Assembly: GCA_047967505.1 (NCBI GenBank) | Contig: CM106541.1 | Strand: one strand, 5' to 3' | From: Dipteris shenzhenensis | Taxonomy: Eukaryota; Polypodiophyta; Polypodiopsida; Gleicheniales | DNA: 64,000 nt | Part shown: positions 32,501-44,500 of the stretch, piece after piece | Position numbering within the stretch: the stretch's first letter is position 1 | How the letters are laid out: every line of letters begins with the position of its first letter | Position numbers and translations under genes: made by a program | The notes under the pieces: generated by a model | Seen by the model: the letters and a program-made list of their open reading frames with translations, nothing else | Databases searched by the model: none | Told to the model about the DNA's origin: nothing

Positions 32501-35500
32501 TTGTCACCTACCTTGTTTGGCCTCTACATTGATGAGCTTGAGACAATGATGCAGACACAAGGGGGTGTAGGTTGCTCTCTTGTGGACAAGCTGATCCAAA
32601 TTTTGCTTTATGCAAATGACATGGCTCTCTTGTCTTCCTCAGCAGAGGGGCTTTAGAGACACCTAGACGCACTACAGTCCTTTGGTGAGTCTCATGATTT
32701 GAAAGTCAACCTGGGTAAAACCAAGGTCATGATCTTCAATACATCTCGAGCCATCATGCATCAGTAGCAGTTCACATTTGTGGGGTCATCTGTTAAAATA
32801 GTTTCATCATACACTTATCTTGGGGTTATCTTTTCCGGACCCAGCTTCACTATGAGACCCGCGATGCAGGCACGCTTGAGTAGAGGGTATGCTTCATTGG
32901 CCAGACTAGAGAGGCAGTGCTTCCGCTCGCACTTTCAGGATCCATGCACCAAGGGGTTGCTTTTTGACTCCTTGGCTCGCCCAGCAGGGATGTACGGCAA
33001 CTCTTGTTGGGGGCCAGACTTATCGGATACAGAGTGGGCCCGTGTGGAGCGGCTACAGGTTCTCATGTTATTACGGATGATTCGTGGTAAGTCATCCGTT
33101 CCTCACCAGATCATTCAGGCTGAGTTTGGATCACCCCCTTTACAATTAGATGCTGCATTTCAGGTCATCACATATATGTACCGAGATAGGGAATATGGGG
33201 ATTATACCTCGGGGCGTAGCAGGCTACCATGGATAGCTCTATCCTCCTCTATCGCACTTGCAGCAGGAGACCAAAGGTGCTGGTATGCACATACAGAGAG
33301 ATGGTTTGAGCGATTGGGGCTCCACATGGATAGACTACCTCCCTTCCAGTACAGCATGCATGCTCCGTTTTCTCCCCTCTTATCACACAAGGTCCACTAG
33401 GTTATCCGTGAGGATCTACTACAGCTACACACATTTCAGACCTGGTTGGGACCGAGTGAACTCCCAGTGAAGCTTAGCTTCTACAGAGATCACTTCTTAC
33501 ATATCACAGCGGAGGGTTTCATTGACCCACCAGGATACACGCAGATTCACCTACCCCACTCACTGAGGATCTCTCTTGGACAGTTCCGAGTCTCTTCACA
33601 CAGAGCGGCAGAGCAGAACGACTACCCAGGGAGAGGCGCATGCACACTGTGTGACATGCAGGAGGTTGAGACAAGGGAGCATTTCATCTTCAGATGTCCA
33701 GTGTACTATGAGATCCGAGGGCATTTCCACTGCCTCTTCAAGGATAGTTACGTGATTTTCGCCTGTTTCCTCTCCAACCCAAACCAGCGGTGTTTGGCAA
33801 GTTTAATTCATGAGGCACTTAGACACCACGAGAGGATACTTCGAGCACGGAGACAGGAGTAGACTTCTTCCTCGGCTGATCCCTCTCAGAGCTCTATCAC
33901 GGAGTTCTTTCAGCTAGATCACATGGACTCCCACGAGACGAACATGACCGTGACCCGGAGCCTGTGACCCGATAGCTCAGATAGAGGGTCGACACACAAA
34001 TCACACTCGGGGACATCCCCTCCTCCTTTGAGTCGGAGCCCAACCGTCGGGGTCACAGTAGCCCTGGTCAGACACAGAGCTACGACCACGAGACGTGCCA
34101 GGACCGCACCTCTGAGTGGCCGGCAGCACTCTATTGCCGACCTCATGCCTCCACTGCCTCATCCATCTTGATATCTGGCTGCTGACGATGATGATGATGA
34201 TACTGATGACGACATCACTATGTTGTACTTAGGACTTAGAACTGCTATTCTGCATCTTTGCATTTTGCATTGGTATGGACGCTCGTGAGGGGGGGTAAAA
34301 CAAAAAATAATGTAACTTTTTCATGTGTTACCCAAATTTTAAGATGTAAAGACATATTTGAAGCTCTTTTAGAGTAGAACACAATCGTGTTAATTTGAAT
34401 AATTTCTACTCATGGCATATTGTTAAATTCATCTCATACTCAAGATTTTGATATGTTTTCTTACTAATGAATCTCAAATATGGGTGACTCTCCGTCCTTT
34501 GACCTCAGCTCCTTGCTGCCCTAGAAGACAGCCAAAGTCTCAGCCTCACACTTGAGCTAAGTCTGCAGCAACACTGGTACTCCTTCAGCTTCTGGATGTA
34601 GGCCTCAAGGGTTGTGCTCTGCTGCTCCTTTCTGCTCTGCTGAAAGCTGCACTGCTGGATGTGAAATGAGGCCTGTGGCCTCTGCTTTTATAGGCCCCCA
34701 AGGGCCCCTTGAAGTAACCGACTAGCCAGCCCTAAATGGGTCAACTGGCTGGTCTCTTTGGGCCGACCAGTCTGCCCCAAAACCAGCCCTTTAAGGGCTC
34801 CAAAACTAGGGCCCTTTGGCCCCCACTTTTAGGGCTTTTGGCCCTCCAATCTAGGCAAGGGCCCAGCCTATATAAGGCATGCCACTGCCCACTGTCAGCC
34901 CCATTTGCTGCTCCACCAGGCCTGCTGGTTCTGCCCTCTGCCAGGTTCTCTCCAGCCACGTGTGCAGCGCCGTACACTGCTGATGTCATCGTGCCCTGCC
35001 AGGTCAGATCTAGGGCTTGATGTCCCCGCCATCTGCACTATAATTCGTGCCATCTGTTGCAGCCTTCTTCTCTTGTGAGGTGCTGCCCATGTGGCAGCCC
35101 CCTCTCTCTCTCTTCTTTGGGCATCTGCTGCCCTAGGTCTCCCTCCCCCATGCTCTCCTCATATGGGGGTTTACAGATGGGGAGGTGACCTTTCTAACAC
35201 CCCCTCTCACCGACACATCCAAGCCCAATGCCAACACGTCGATGAAGATGCTCCAGTAACTCCCTAGTCGTAATCCTCTGGAACCTTTTGGTTCCTAGCT
35301 TTTCATCCAGTGGCTCCTGCTCCACCAAGTCTGGTTCCGCCTCTACACACCATCCAGGTACACAAGTCCATCTTTGGTAGCACCTCCTGGCACCACCTCC
35401 TTCGGTCACGTTCTTGCCTTTGAACTCGAGCAACCCAGCCGTCACGATCTTCCAGTTGTGCCCCTCATAATGAGTGAACAACCTGGAGTCTTCCAGGCAC

Positions 35501-38500
35501 CATGCTCTGAGGGTCTGTTTCAACCCGTCCTTCCTTTGGCAAGGTCTGCAACCAATGAATATTTCGAGATAACCTCGACCATGAAGTCTCACTGAGTTCT
35601 CAAGCAGGTACTCTTCTGGCTTCAGTACTCTTTGTCCATCACCTTCTAGCAATCTGCACACAAGTCCATCTTTGGTAGCACCTCCTGGCACCACCTCCTT
35701 CAATCACGTTCCTGCCTTTGAACTCGAGCAACCCAACCGTCACGATCTTCCAATTGTGCCCCTCATAATGAGTGAACAACCTGGAGTCTTCCAGGCACCA
35801 TGCTCTAAGGCTCTGTTTCAACCCGTCCTTCCTTTGGCAAGGTCTGCAACCAATGAATATTTCCAGATAGCCTGGACCATGAAGTCTCGCTGAGTTCTCG
35901 AGCAGGTACTCTTCTGACTTCAGTACTCTTTGTCCATCACCTTCTAGCAATCTGCATCCAAGATTTGAAGAAGCACCAATACTTCCCCTTCTGCCTTCGA
36001 AGAAGGCCAATTCCTTCCAATCTCGTATCACCTGAGACAAATGAAGAGCATATTCTCTCCACAGCATGCTATAAAGGCTCAAATGCAAAATATCAAATAC
36101 ATACCAGACTGTTGTACTGCTTGTGTGTTTGCCCAGAAAGCAAACCATGTACCTCAATGAGGCACCCACCAAGAACCTGTGTAATCCTGAACTGTCCCCT
36201 TCTAAATTCCAGCATCCATCTGACCATGAGACCCCAGGACCCTCCATGGAATCCACCCTCGTGTCAGTGTCAACAGCCACACACCTGGAAGGTACCAAGC
36301 GCTCCATGATGTCCTTCACCTTCACAAAGGCATCTGACTCCCCGTCGACCCACATCTCTATGTCAGACATCCTCACTGTGATTTCTAGATCAACATATCT
36401 TACCTTGGTAACACTCGGTGATGTCACCAGGAACAACTCTTTGATTACCACATTTGCTTTGGCCTCTCCCTCTGAATCTAAGTCATACTCCTTTTTGTTT
36501 TTCTGATCCACCTTTTTCTTTCTGCAATCCTTTGCAAAATGTCCTGGTGTATCACAGTAGAAGCACTTCTTCTTCTTCTTCCTTTTAGAAGTCCCCTCGT
36601 CGTCAGAGTCGTCTTTCTTGGACTTGCCACTGTTAGGCTTGCGCTTTTCTTTGCCAGCGAAATCCTTTGCCAGCATCACCTTGTCATCTTTGTCCTCGTT
36701 GTAGAGCTTCTCCCGAGCTTCCTCCTGTAGCAGTAATGGACCCAACTCCTCAAACGTCAGAGGTTTGGTCCTCTGTCCTGCTGTCACAGTCGTAACAAAA
36801 CTCTTGAACCTCCGAGGTAGCCTCCTCAGTACCATCAAGGCCAAATGGCATGAGTATGTCTTCTGACCAACGACTGCCAGCTGATCCCTCACCACCTTGC
36901 CCTTCGTCAAATGGCTATGTACCGTATCTCCTTCTTCCATATCAAGATTGTAGAGTTGATGCTGAAGAAGCAAAATCCAGGAGGTGTTGTCCGTCTCGTA
37001 CAGATCCTTCAGGGTGGCCCACGCCTCTACTGACGTCTCGACCAGGCTGGATATGTGGAAGAACGGAGTCCGCCGTAGTCCCTATGATTATTGCCAAGGC
37101 ATGGGCATCTTTGTCTTCCCAAGCTTCGAGCTCCTCTCTGTCTACTGCCATGAATATCTTCCCTTGCCTATCCACTATGTCCTTTGCCTTCGCCTCCACT
37201 CCCGTGGTCAGCTTCCACAACTTCTGAGCCACTAAATGACTCCGTATCTTCACTTTTCAGATCGGGTAGTTAGTCCCGTCCAGTTTCTCAGCCTCTCCAA
37301 AGTTAGGGAGAGTGAATGAGAGAAAACTGGGGGAGGAGGAAGGGAGAGCAAGGACTAAAGAGGCTGTTGAGGTCAACATCTCTGCTATTTATACCACACA
37401 GCAAAGTCAATCAAACTCAATTTAAATAGACAAGAACTCTGAACGCACCTGACTGAACCTGAGTCACCCTCCTCGCAAGGGCACAATCATCCAGCGTGGA
37501 AGTCGATTCCCAAGAGCTTCTGAATCAAGGTCGTCCTTCAGCAAGGTCCCAGCCTTCAGGCTCCCACCCCTGTGAGCCTCTTACTTGGGCTCTGATACCA
37601 TGTTTAAAAAAAGACCCAACAGAGGGTACACACAACGGAAGACTTATAGTAATGCCCAGGAGCTCACACAGTGTAGTGTGGGTGTGGAATCACAAACTTC
37701 TTTACTTATGTGCATTCAATAGATGTGCAGACTCATCAATAGACAATGAACCGGCCAGATAGAAAAAGAAAAGAAAGAAAGAAAGTTTATTAAAGTCTTC
37801 AAAAGACCGATGGGTCTATATGAGACTGTGAAAATTCTGATACAACGAGCTGTGGTAGTGGAGCTACTAAACGAGCATCCATACCAATGCAAAATGCAAA
37901 AAATGCAAAAATGCAGAATGGCAGTACTAAGTCCTAAGTACAACATAGTCATGTCGATGGTCGACTATATATCAATCTCAGCATCATCATCAATATCATC
38001 ATCATCCTCAACAACAGCAAGATATCAGGATGGATGAGGCAGTGGAGGCATGAAGTCGGCCATAGAGTGTTGTCGGCCATTCAGAGGTGCGGTCCTGACA
38101 CGTCTCCTGGTCGTGCGTCTAACCAGGGCTACTATGACCCCCGTTGGTCGGGCCCCGACTCTAAACAAGGAGGGGATGTCTCCAAGTGTGATCTGTGTGT
38201 CGACTCTCTATCTCAGCTATCGGGTCACGGGCTCCGGATCACGGTCATGTCGAGGCCTCATCTCGTTGGGGTCCATGTGATCTAGCTGAAAGAACTCCGT
38301 GATAGAGCTCTGAGAGGGATCAACCGAGGAAGAAGTCTGCTCCTGTCTCCGTGCTCGGAGTATCCTCTCGCGGTGTCTAAGTGCCTCATGAATGAAACCT
38401 GCCAAACACCGCTGGTCTGGGTAGGAGAGGAAACGGGCTAAAATCCCATAACTATCCCTGAAGAGGCAATGGAAACGTCCTCAAATCTCATAGTACACAA

Positions 38501-41500
38501 GACACCTGAAGATGAAATGCTCCTCTATCTCAACCTCCTGTACGTCAAAATAAATATTTCCGTCCAATACTATGGACACAATACAAGAGAGAGAGAGATC
38601 TAGAGTCCCACCAATGGTGTGGTCCTCTAATCTTACCACAAGGTCCTTCTCCTATCTGCTGGCTATCTCTAGACTCCAGCCCGCGTGCTCCACCTCGAGC
38701 TTATGTGGACTCTCCGTCCTTTGACCTCAGCTCCTTGCTGCCCTAGAAGACAGCCAAAGTCTCAGCCTCACACTTGAGCTAAGTCTGCAGCAACACTGGT
38801 ACTCCTTCAGCTTCTGGATGTAGGCCTCAAGGGTTGTGCTCTGCTGCTCCTTTCTGCTCTACTGGAAGCTGCACTGCTGGATGTGAAATGAGGCCTGTGG
38901 CCTCTGCTTTTATAGGCCCCCAAGGGCCCCTTGAAGTAACCGACCAGCCAGCCCTAAATGGGCCGACTGGCTGGTCTGTTTGGGCCAACCAGTCTGCCCC
39001 AAAACCAGCCCTTTAAGGGCTCCAAAATTAGGTCCCTTTGGCCCACACTTTTAGGGCTTTTGGCCCTCCAATCTAGGAAAGGGCCCAGCCTATATAAGGC
39101 ATGCCACTGCCCATTGTCAGCCCCATTTGCTGCTCCACCAGGCCTGCTGGTTCTGCCCTCTGCCAGGTTCTCTCCGGCCACGTGTCCAGCGCCGTACACT
39201 GCTGATGTCATCGTGCCCTGCCAGGTCAGATCTAGGGCTTGATGTCCCCGCCATCTGCACTGTAATTCGCGCCATCTGTTGCAGCCTTCTTCTCTGGTGA
39301 GGTGCTGCCCATGTGGCAGCCCCCTCTCTCTCTTCTCTTTGGGCATCTGCTGCCCTAGGTCTCCCTCCCCCATGCTATCCTCATATGGGGGCTTACAGAT
39401 GGGGAGGTGACCTTTCCAACACCGAAGACTTTAATAAACTTTCTTTCTTTCTTTCTTTCTACACCCACATTAGCCTGCTTCCCTTAATCCCACAGCCCCT
39501 TACCCATGCTGGAATAAGTCTGCTAATCCAAGGATAAGCATCCATGTACCATAGTTGGGGGAAATGGAAACGGGGAAACAGGAAACGAAAACGGGGAAAC
39601 GGGAAAGGAAACCAAAACATTTCGGGATTTCTGGGAGGCCGAAACAGGGAAATGCCACATTGGCAAGGGGGTTTTGAGATTACGTTCAGCACAATGAGCG
39701 CACACACACTTTAGAATGCTACAAGTAACAGCATATAGCCTACCTGTAACTTAAACATAGTGCATAGTGCATACTACAATTTAAAATGAAAAAAGTTGAA
39801 ACCTGGAACACTGCCAGTCTGAAACGACCTGCTTCAGGAGGGCTGAATGTTTCAGGCCCCTTCTGAAACGTTTCAGAAGCCTTTTCTTGGGGGAAACATT
39901 TTTGGACAGAAACACCGTTTCTATCCAGAAATATTTCTGCTGGCCAGGTACACAACAAAGCTAAACTCAAAGTGAGTTTCTGCTTAAGTAACAGATATTC
40001 TACTACGATGAATGTATCCCCCTCACCATTCAATGTAACAATCAGGATCAATGATCAGATCACAGGTTGAAATTTGTAAGTAGCAAGGCCACGTACTTTC
40101 TAACCACTCAATTAAAATCAAAAAAGATCAGATGGCATCCATTATGAAAAATATAATGGAAAGTGTCATTCAGCATGCTACAGCTCCCCCCATTGGTCCA
40201 GTACAATCTGTTCCTTTCATTTCTTTTCCTTCTTTTGTGTGCATGGGTGGTGGGGGAAATGCAGAAAAGATGGGAAGTAGGGGGAAGGGGGGCAGCAAAG
40301 TTCCTACAAAATCATACATATAGACAATGTCCAATAACACAAATTATAATACAATAACGAATTGCAAGCTCTGGTAACTTACTTCCTTAGGACGGTCATG
40401 GCACACACTGCATTTCAGGATAGCCTGGTACTCCTTAATTTCCTCTTGCAATTTCTCCACCAGAGGCCCGCCTTCACTGTGTACATTGAGTCGTGCAGCT
40501 CTAGTGCTCCAACTTGCAAGATCTTCTTGGATCCTTTTCCTCTCAAACCTTCAGTAGAATGTAGGAATGATGATTTAAATTACCTGTAGGTTATTATCAT
40601 TCAACAGCTTATGAAAGACATCGAATACACAGACTGTCCTCACCGTTCCTTTTCAAGGTCTGTCTGAGCATCTACCATCTTAGACCTCTGCTGCTCAAGT
40701 TCCTTACAGGCAGCTTCAAGGGAAGATTTAGCAGATGATACTTCCTTTTCTGCATCTGCAGACTTCCGCTTTGCTTGCTCCAAGGCATTAAAATGTTGCC
40801 TTGCCTCCTCTGTTGCTTTTCCCAGCTGCTCAGAGAAAGATCGTACCTGCAGTTTTGGGTCTATAATGTCATTCGAATTATTCAGATTTTACTCGTTGCA
40901 TACAAGCAATTCAGGAGAAACTTGCAAACTTGTGAGTAGCTTTTGTCCTTTCTTAAGTATATTTACACAGAATTTGAGATAATTGTCAGCTTGTTCAGAC
41001 TTCATAAAATACCTCCTCTTCCAACCGTGCTGCTTTCTGTTTGTAGCATTCCCCCATGGAATTGATGTGTTGCAGACGACTCGTCAAGCCTTGTTTCTCT
41101 TCCAGAAGAGAAGCATGAAATTGTCTTGCCTGGAAACCTTCAAAAATCAACTGTTCCAATGGAATTCAAAAAGATAAGTCTATTGTAATAGCACAGTAAA
41201 AGTTCAATCATCAATCTAAAGTATGCAATAATCCCAAAAAATGCAGGAGGGCAGAAAACAGAATGAGATTGGACACCCGATGTTTGCATACATTACAACC
41301 TTCAAATTATAATCATCTCTCTCCGAAATTTGTTGCAGTAGCCGCTGATTCTGTGTTTGCATATCCTCGTAAGCTTGGCCGATTGTCTGAAACCCATCAC
41401 AGAAGCACGATCGTAAGAGTTCCTAGAGGGAAGAAGTGGAGAACCACAAAACCCTGACAACTGCAAAAAAGAGCATCCAACCTCTATCTCAGCAAGATAA

Positions 41501-44500
41501 GCATCCCCTTCCTCGCTTTTCATCCTTAAAACCTCATTTGACTCAATAGCATCCCTGCGTCACCTCAAGGGAGAATTTGATACATGGAATCAAGCCCAAA
41601 AACAGACCCTTCGTTTCCTTGTAAAAAGCGAACAAGTCTATTCTTAATCGGAGGAGAGAGACAATAGATACAAATTATCACCAATTTACTCATGACGCTG
41701 AACATATCCACAGAAAAGTTTATTGATAGTATGCTTTCATACATAAAGGCAGTTACGGAAAGCTATTGCTAAACATTTCAGTTTTCTCTGATCCTTATAA
41801 GTGTATCACACGAAGTGGCCAGAAATACTTATATAAAATCCCATCAAAAGGTGATGAAAGAAACCTGTCAGAAGCATCAAGCTTTTGCCTTAGTTCTGCA
41901 ATCTCAGCTTCTGCAGTTGCAAGCCTTTGTTGGCATGCAGCCTCAGCTTCAATGGCCGCTTTCACCCTGAGCTCCAAGCTGTGCTCATCAAGAGCTGCTT
42001 TCAACCTTTCCACCTGAGCCCAAGCTCTACACTCAGCCTGTTTCAATTCTCTTGCCTCCCTGACAATATATCAAGGGTGGGTATTCAGAACTAAATAGGT
42101 AAGGTGAGATGACATTTACACAACATGAATATAGGATATTTAAGCCATACTAAGTCTAGAACCCACTCTAAAGTTGATCATACCTTGCTTGAAATACCTT
42201 TGATAAAGAATTAACAGAGCCATAAAGTGGATTTCCTTAAGAAAATCATAAGAAAATCAAAAGCAATGTTCCGTACAGTACCAATAATAATACAGGCATT
42301 ATATAAACGTTCATTCTGCACCATGTTTGCGGTCTTCTTTCAGAGGCTACCTTGGCACTATGTACAGTGGTACAGATCTTATCAACATTACTTTAAAAGG
42401 TGAAGACTTGAAGACGTTACACATATTGCTTTACACTCTGAATAAAATAATCCATGTTCAGTTTAAGGTTTAAATTTGTCTAGATAAAACTTTCACGCAC
42501 CACATGATCCACATATACAATCCTTCATAGTGCTAAGGAATTCAAAGAGAAAAGAAGCTATACTCTTTGAATGCAGTGTTTGAAGACATATTTAACTGCA
42601 CAATTCAGTTACTTAACTCCCTAGATTTAGAGGAAATAAAGATAATGCCTTTAATTCGCCCATCATAAGGCTACCTATCCCAAGTAATTCAACATCATGA
42701 ATACACAATTCATTTATCAAGGTGTCCAGAATTTGAAGTTTGGAAGCAGAAGGTTGATAACCGATATGACTCCGTAAATGGATTAAGAACATGGGCACAT
42801 TATTTCTCGCACTCATGAATCTCAGGTAAATATGAGAACACGCTGGAGAAAACAATGACTCAAAACGGCTGCCAATAGTAAATCGAAAAATATTATCTTG
42901 GGATCTCCCCTTCAGGTGAATTGAGGCTACAACGGCCTGCAAGGGCATGTAATCCCCTCACAGAAAGCCCACAAAAGGGCCCAATGGGGGTCACCCGGGC
43001 CACCCGTCTTCGACAGCCAACCCTCGAAGGGCCTGTGAACCAAGACCCGGCCAGGTGTAGGACATGTGAAGCAAGAAAAAGGAGCCCAGAAAAGGGCCCT
43101 CTATTGACAAAATACCAGAGGAAAAACCCCTCTGCATACCAACTAAAAGGGTTTTTTTTTTTAAAGGAGAAAACAGAAAGGAAAAGAGTTTATTCTCCAG
43201 CTTTTTCCACACAAGGGTGATCCATCCAGAGAATGAAATCACGGGAAGGACGTGTGAAGTATAAAGTCAGAAGAGAGTATCCAAAGCACCTTGGGTGTGG
43301 ACCAAGGGCATAGAGTCAATTGGCAAGACAACAAACTTGATCAAGCTATACCAAGGGTATGAAAGACACAACTGAGTTGACTCTCCTAGAGCTCAAGTCT
43401 AAGAGAGTCATAAGAAATGGTCAATACATGGAGGTCAAGTCAGGGATCATCACAGTGAAAAATGATGTCAAGCGTGGACAAGAATTGATGCTAGAAAATA
43501 TGGTTTAATGTGACCTGGGTTGTGTATTTTTAAGGAGACGTAAAGGCTAGACCTCCATTTATAAAACTCGTAGAACTTTTGATGAAGACCAAATCCTCTA
43601 GTCATAGTTGAATGCACATGCATTGAATGTCGTCAATCATTTACTCAAGTATGACTTGGAACACGAATCCAAATATGCACCACATATCCCACATCGTCCA
43701 AATATGCATCACACGTGTGCACAAGATGCCCTTACGATTTCCCTTTCCTCAACAGTTTTTACAAGTCTCTCATGCTCTCACCCACCTTCAAACACTTAGC
43801 ACTTTTCACCTAGCGCAAACACTTGAGACTCCCAACTACCACTCAAACGTTGGTTCTTATATCCACCAGCCCTTACAGAGTTGAATCTTCCACTCACCTT
43901 GAAATTTGTCTCCACCTCAACTACCCACCATGCATCTCGCCCCTATGGATCAACCTTGCCCAAATGTGCGATTCCTGGCTACTATCCCTACCCCCCAAAA
44001 ACACACGAGTCCCCCCTCTCTCTCTCATAGGCTGGCTGAGGCTTGCATCGATATTACTCCTATATGCTGCTTACAAACCATCGCCATCCTTCTTGACCCA
44101 AAGCTGGCATATCAAGTCTACTCAACCAGGTATATCTATCACATTGAGAATCTAGTGCTGGGGTTTGAAGAAACACTTGTTTGACACACTTCTCAATATG
44201 TTGCTTACGAACCATCGCCATCCTTCTTAACCCAAAGCTGGCATATCAAGTCCACTCAACCGGCTATATCTATCACATTGCAGACATCAGTGCTAAGGTT
44301 TGAAGAAACACTAGTTTGACATGCCAAATCTGCTATTAGGGGTTCGGGTTTAGGGGAGGCAGCCTATCGAAAGATACCTGGAATGAAGTGGAAGCAGTTT
44401 TTGACAAGCCTTTTCTTATGTTAACATGCATTTGCTCTATGCATCCTACATCATTTATTGCCCATCTCTTAGAGTTTTCTCTCTATCGTTTCAACTTTTA

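Larger units (their letters stand above)
28673..34287 (+). mobile_element. LINE (non-LTR retrotransposon), nearly full length
   Basis: Order: C-rich 5' UTR with a poly-T/poly-A stretch, ORF1, AP endonuclease, RT, C-terminal zinc knuckle, 3' UTR with a GATGAT run. The 3' UTR breaks off at 34287; related copies continue with a gaagactttaataaactttc tail, and that tail is found at 39422-39470 beyond an inserted LTR element. Nonsense changes are nearly all TAG. Confidence 0.9.
34486..39421 (-). mobile_element. copia-like, probably non-autonomous LTR retrotransposon
   Basis: Two 714-bp direct copies at the ends, a primer-binding site at 37586-37600 and a minus-strand gag between them indicate an LTR element read on the minus strand. 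The primer site is not next to the right-hand copy: 37601-37768 probably is the end of that LTR, split from the rest by a LINE insertion. No integrase or RT is present. No target-site duplication is visible (atggg against ccgaa). Confidence 0.7.
25724..40382 (-). other. HUB intron 18, 14.7 kb, packed with retroelements
   Basis: Starts gtaagt and ends ttgacag on the minus strand. It contains, in plus coordinates, a TC/TA repeat cluster, a gypsy fragment, an LTR-like promoter segment, a full-length LINE, a copia-like LTR element read on the minus strand, a LINE 3' fragment and a stray LINE tail. Confidence 0.9.

Noticed and set aside
34480-39426. A clean LTR pair with target-site duplication
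   Set aside because: The five flanking bases differ (atggg against ccgaa) and the primer site is far from the right copy, so a simple intact insertion is not supported.
41120-41150. Alternative acceptor gtttccag for HUB exon 16
   Set aside because: It keeps the frame but drops eight residues (LIFEGFQ...) that align with the family; the acceptor at 41151 is also a proper AG.
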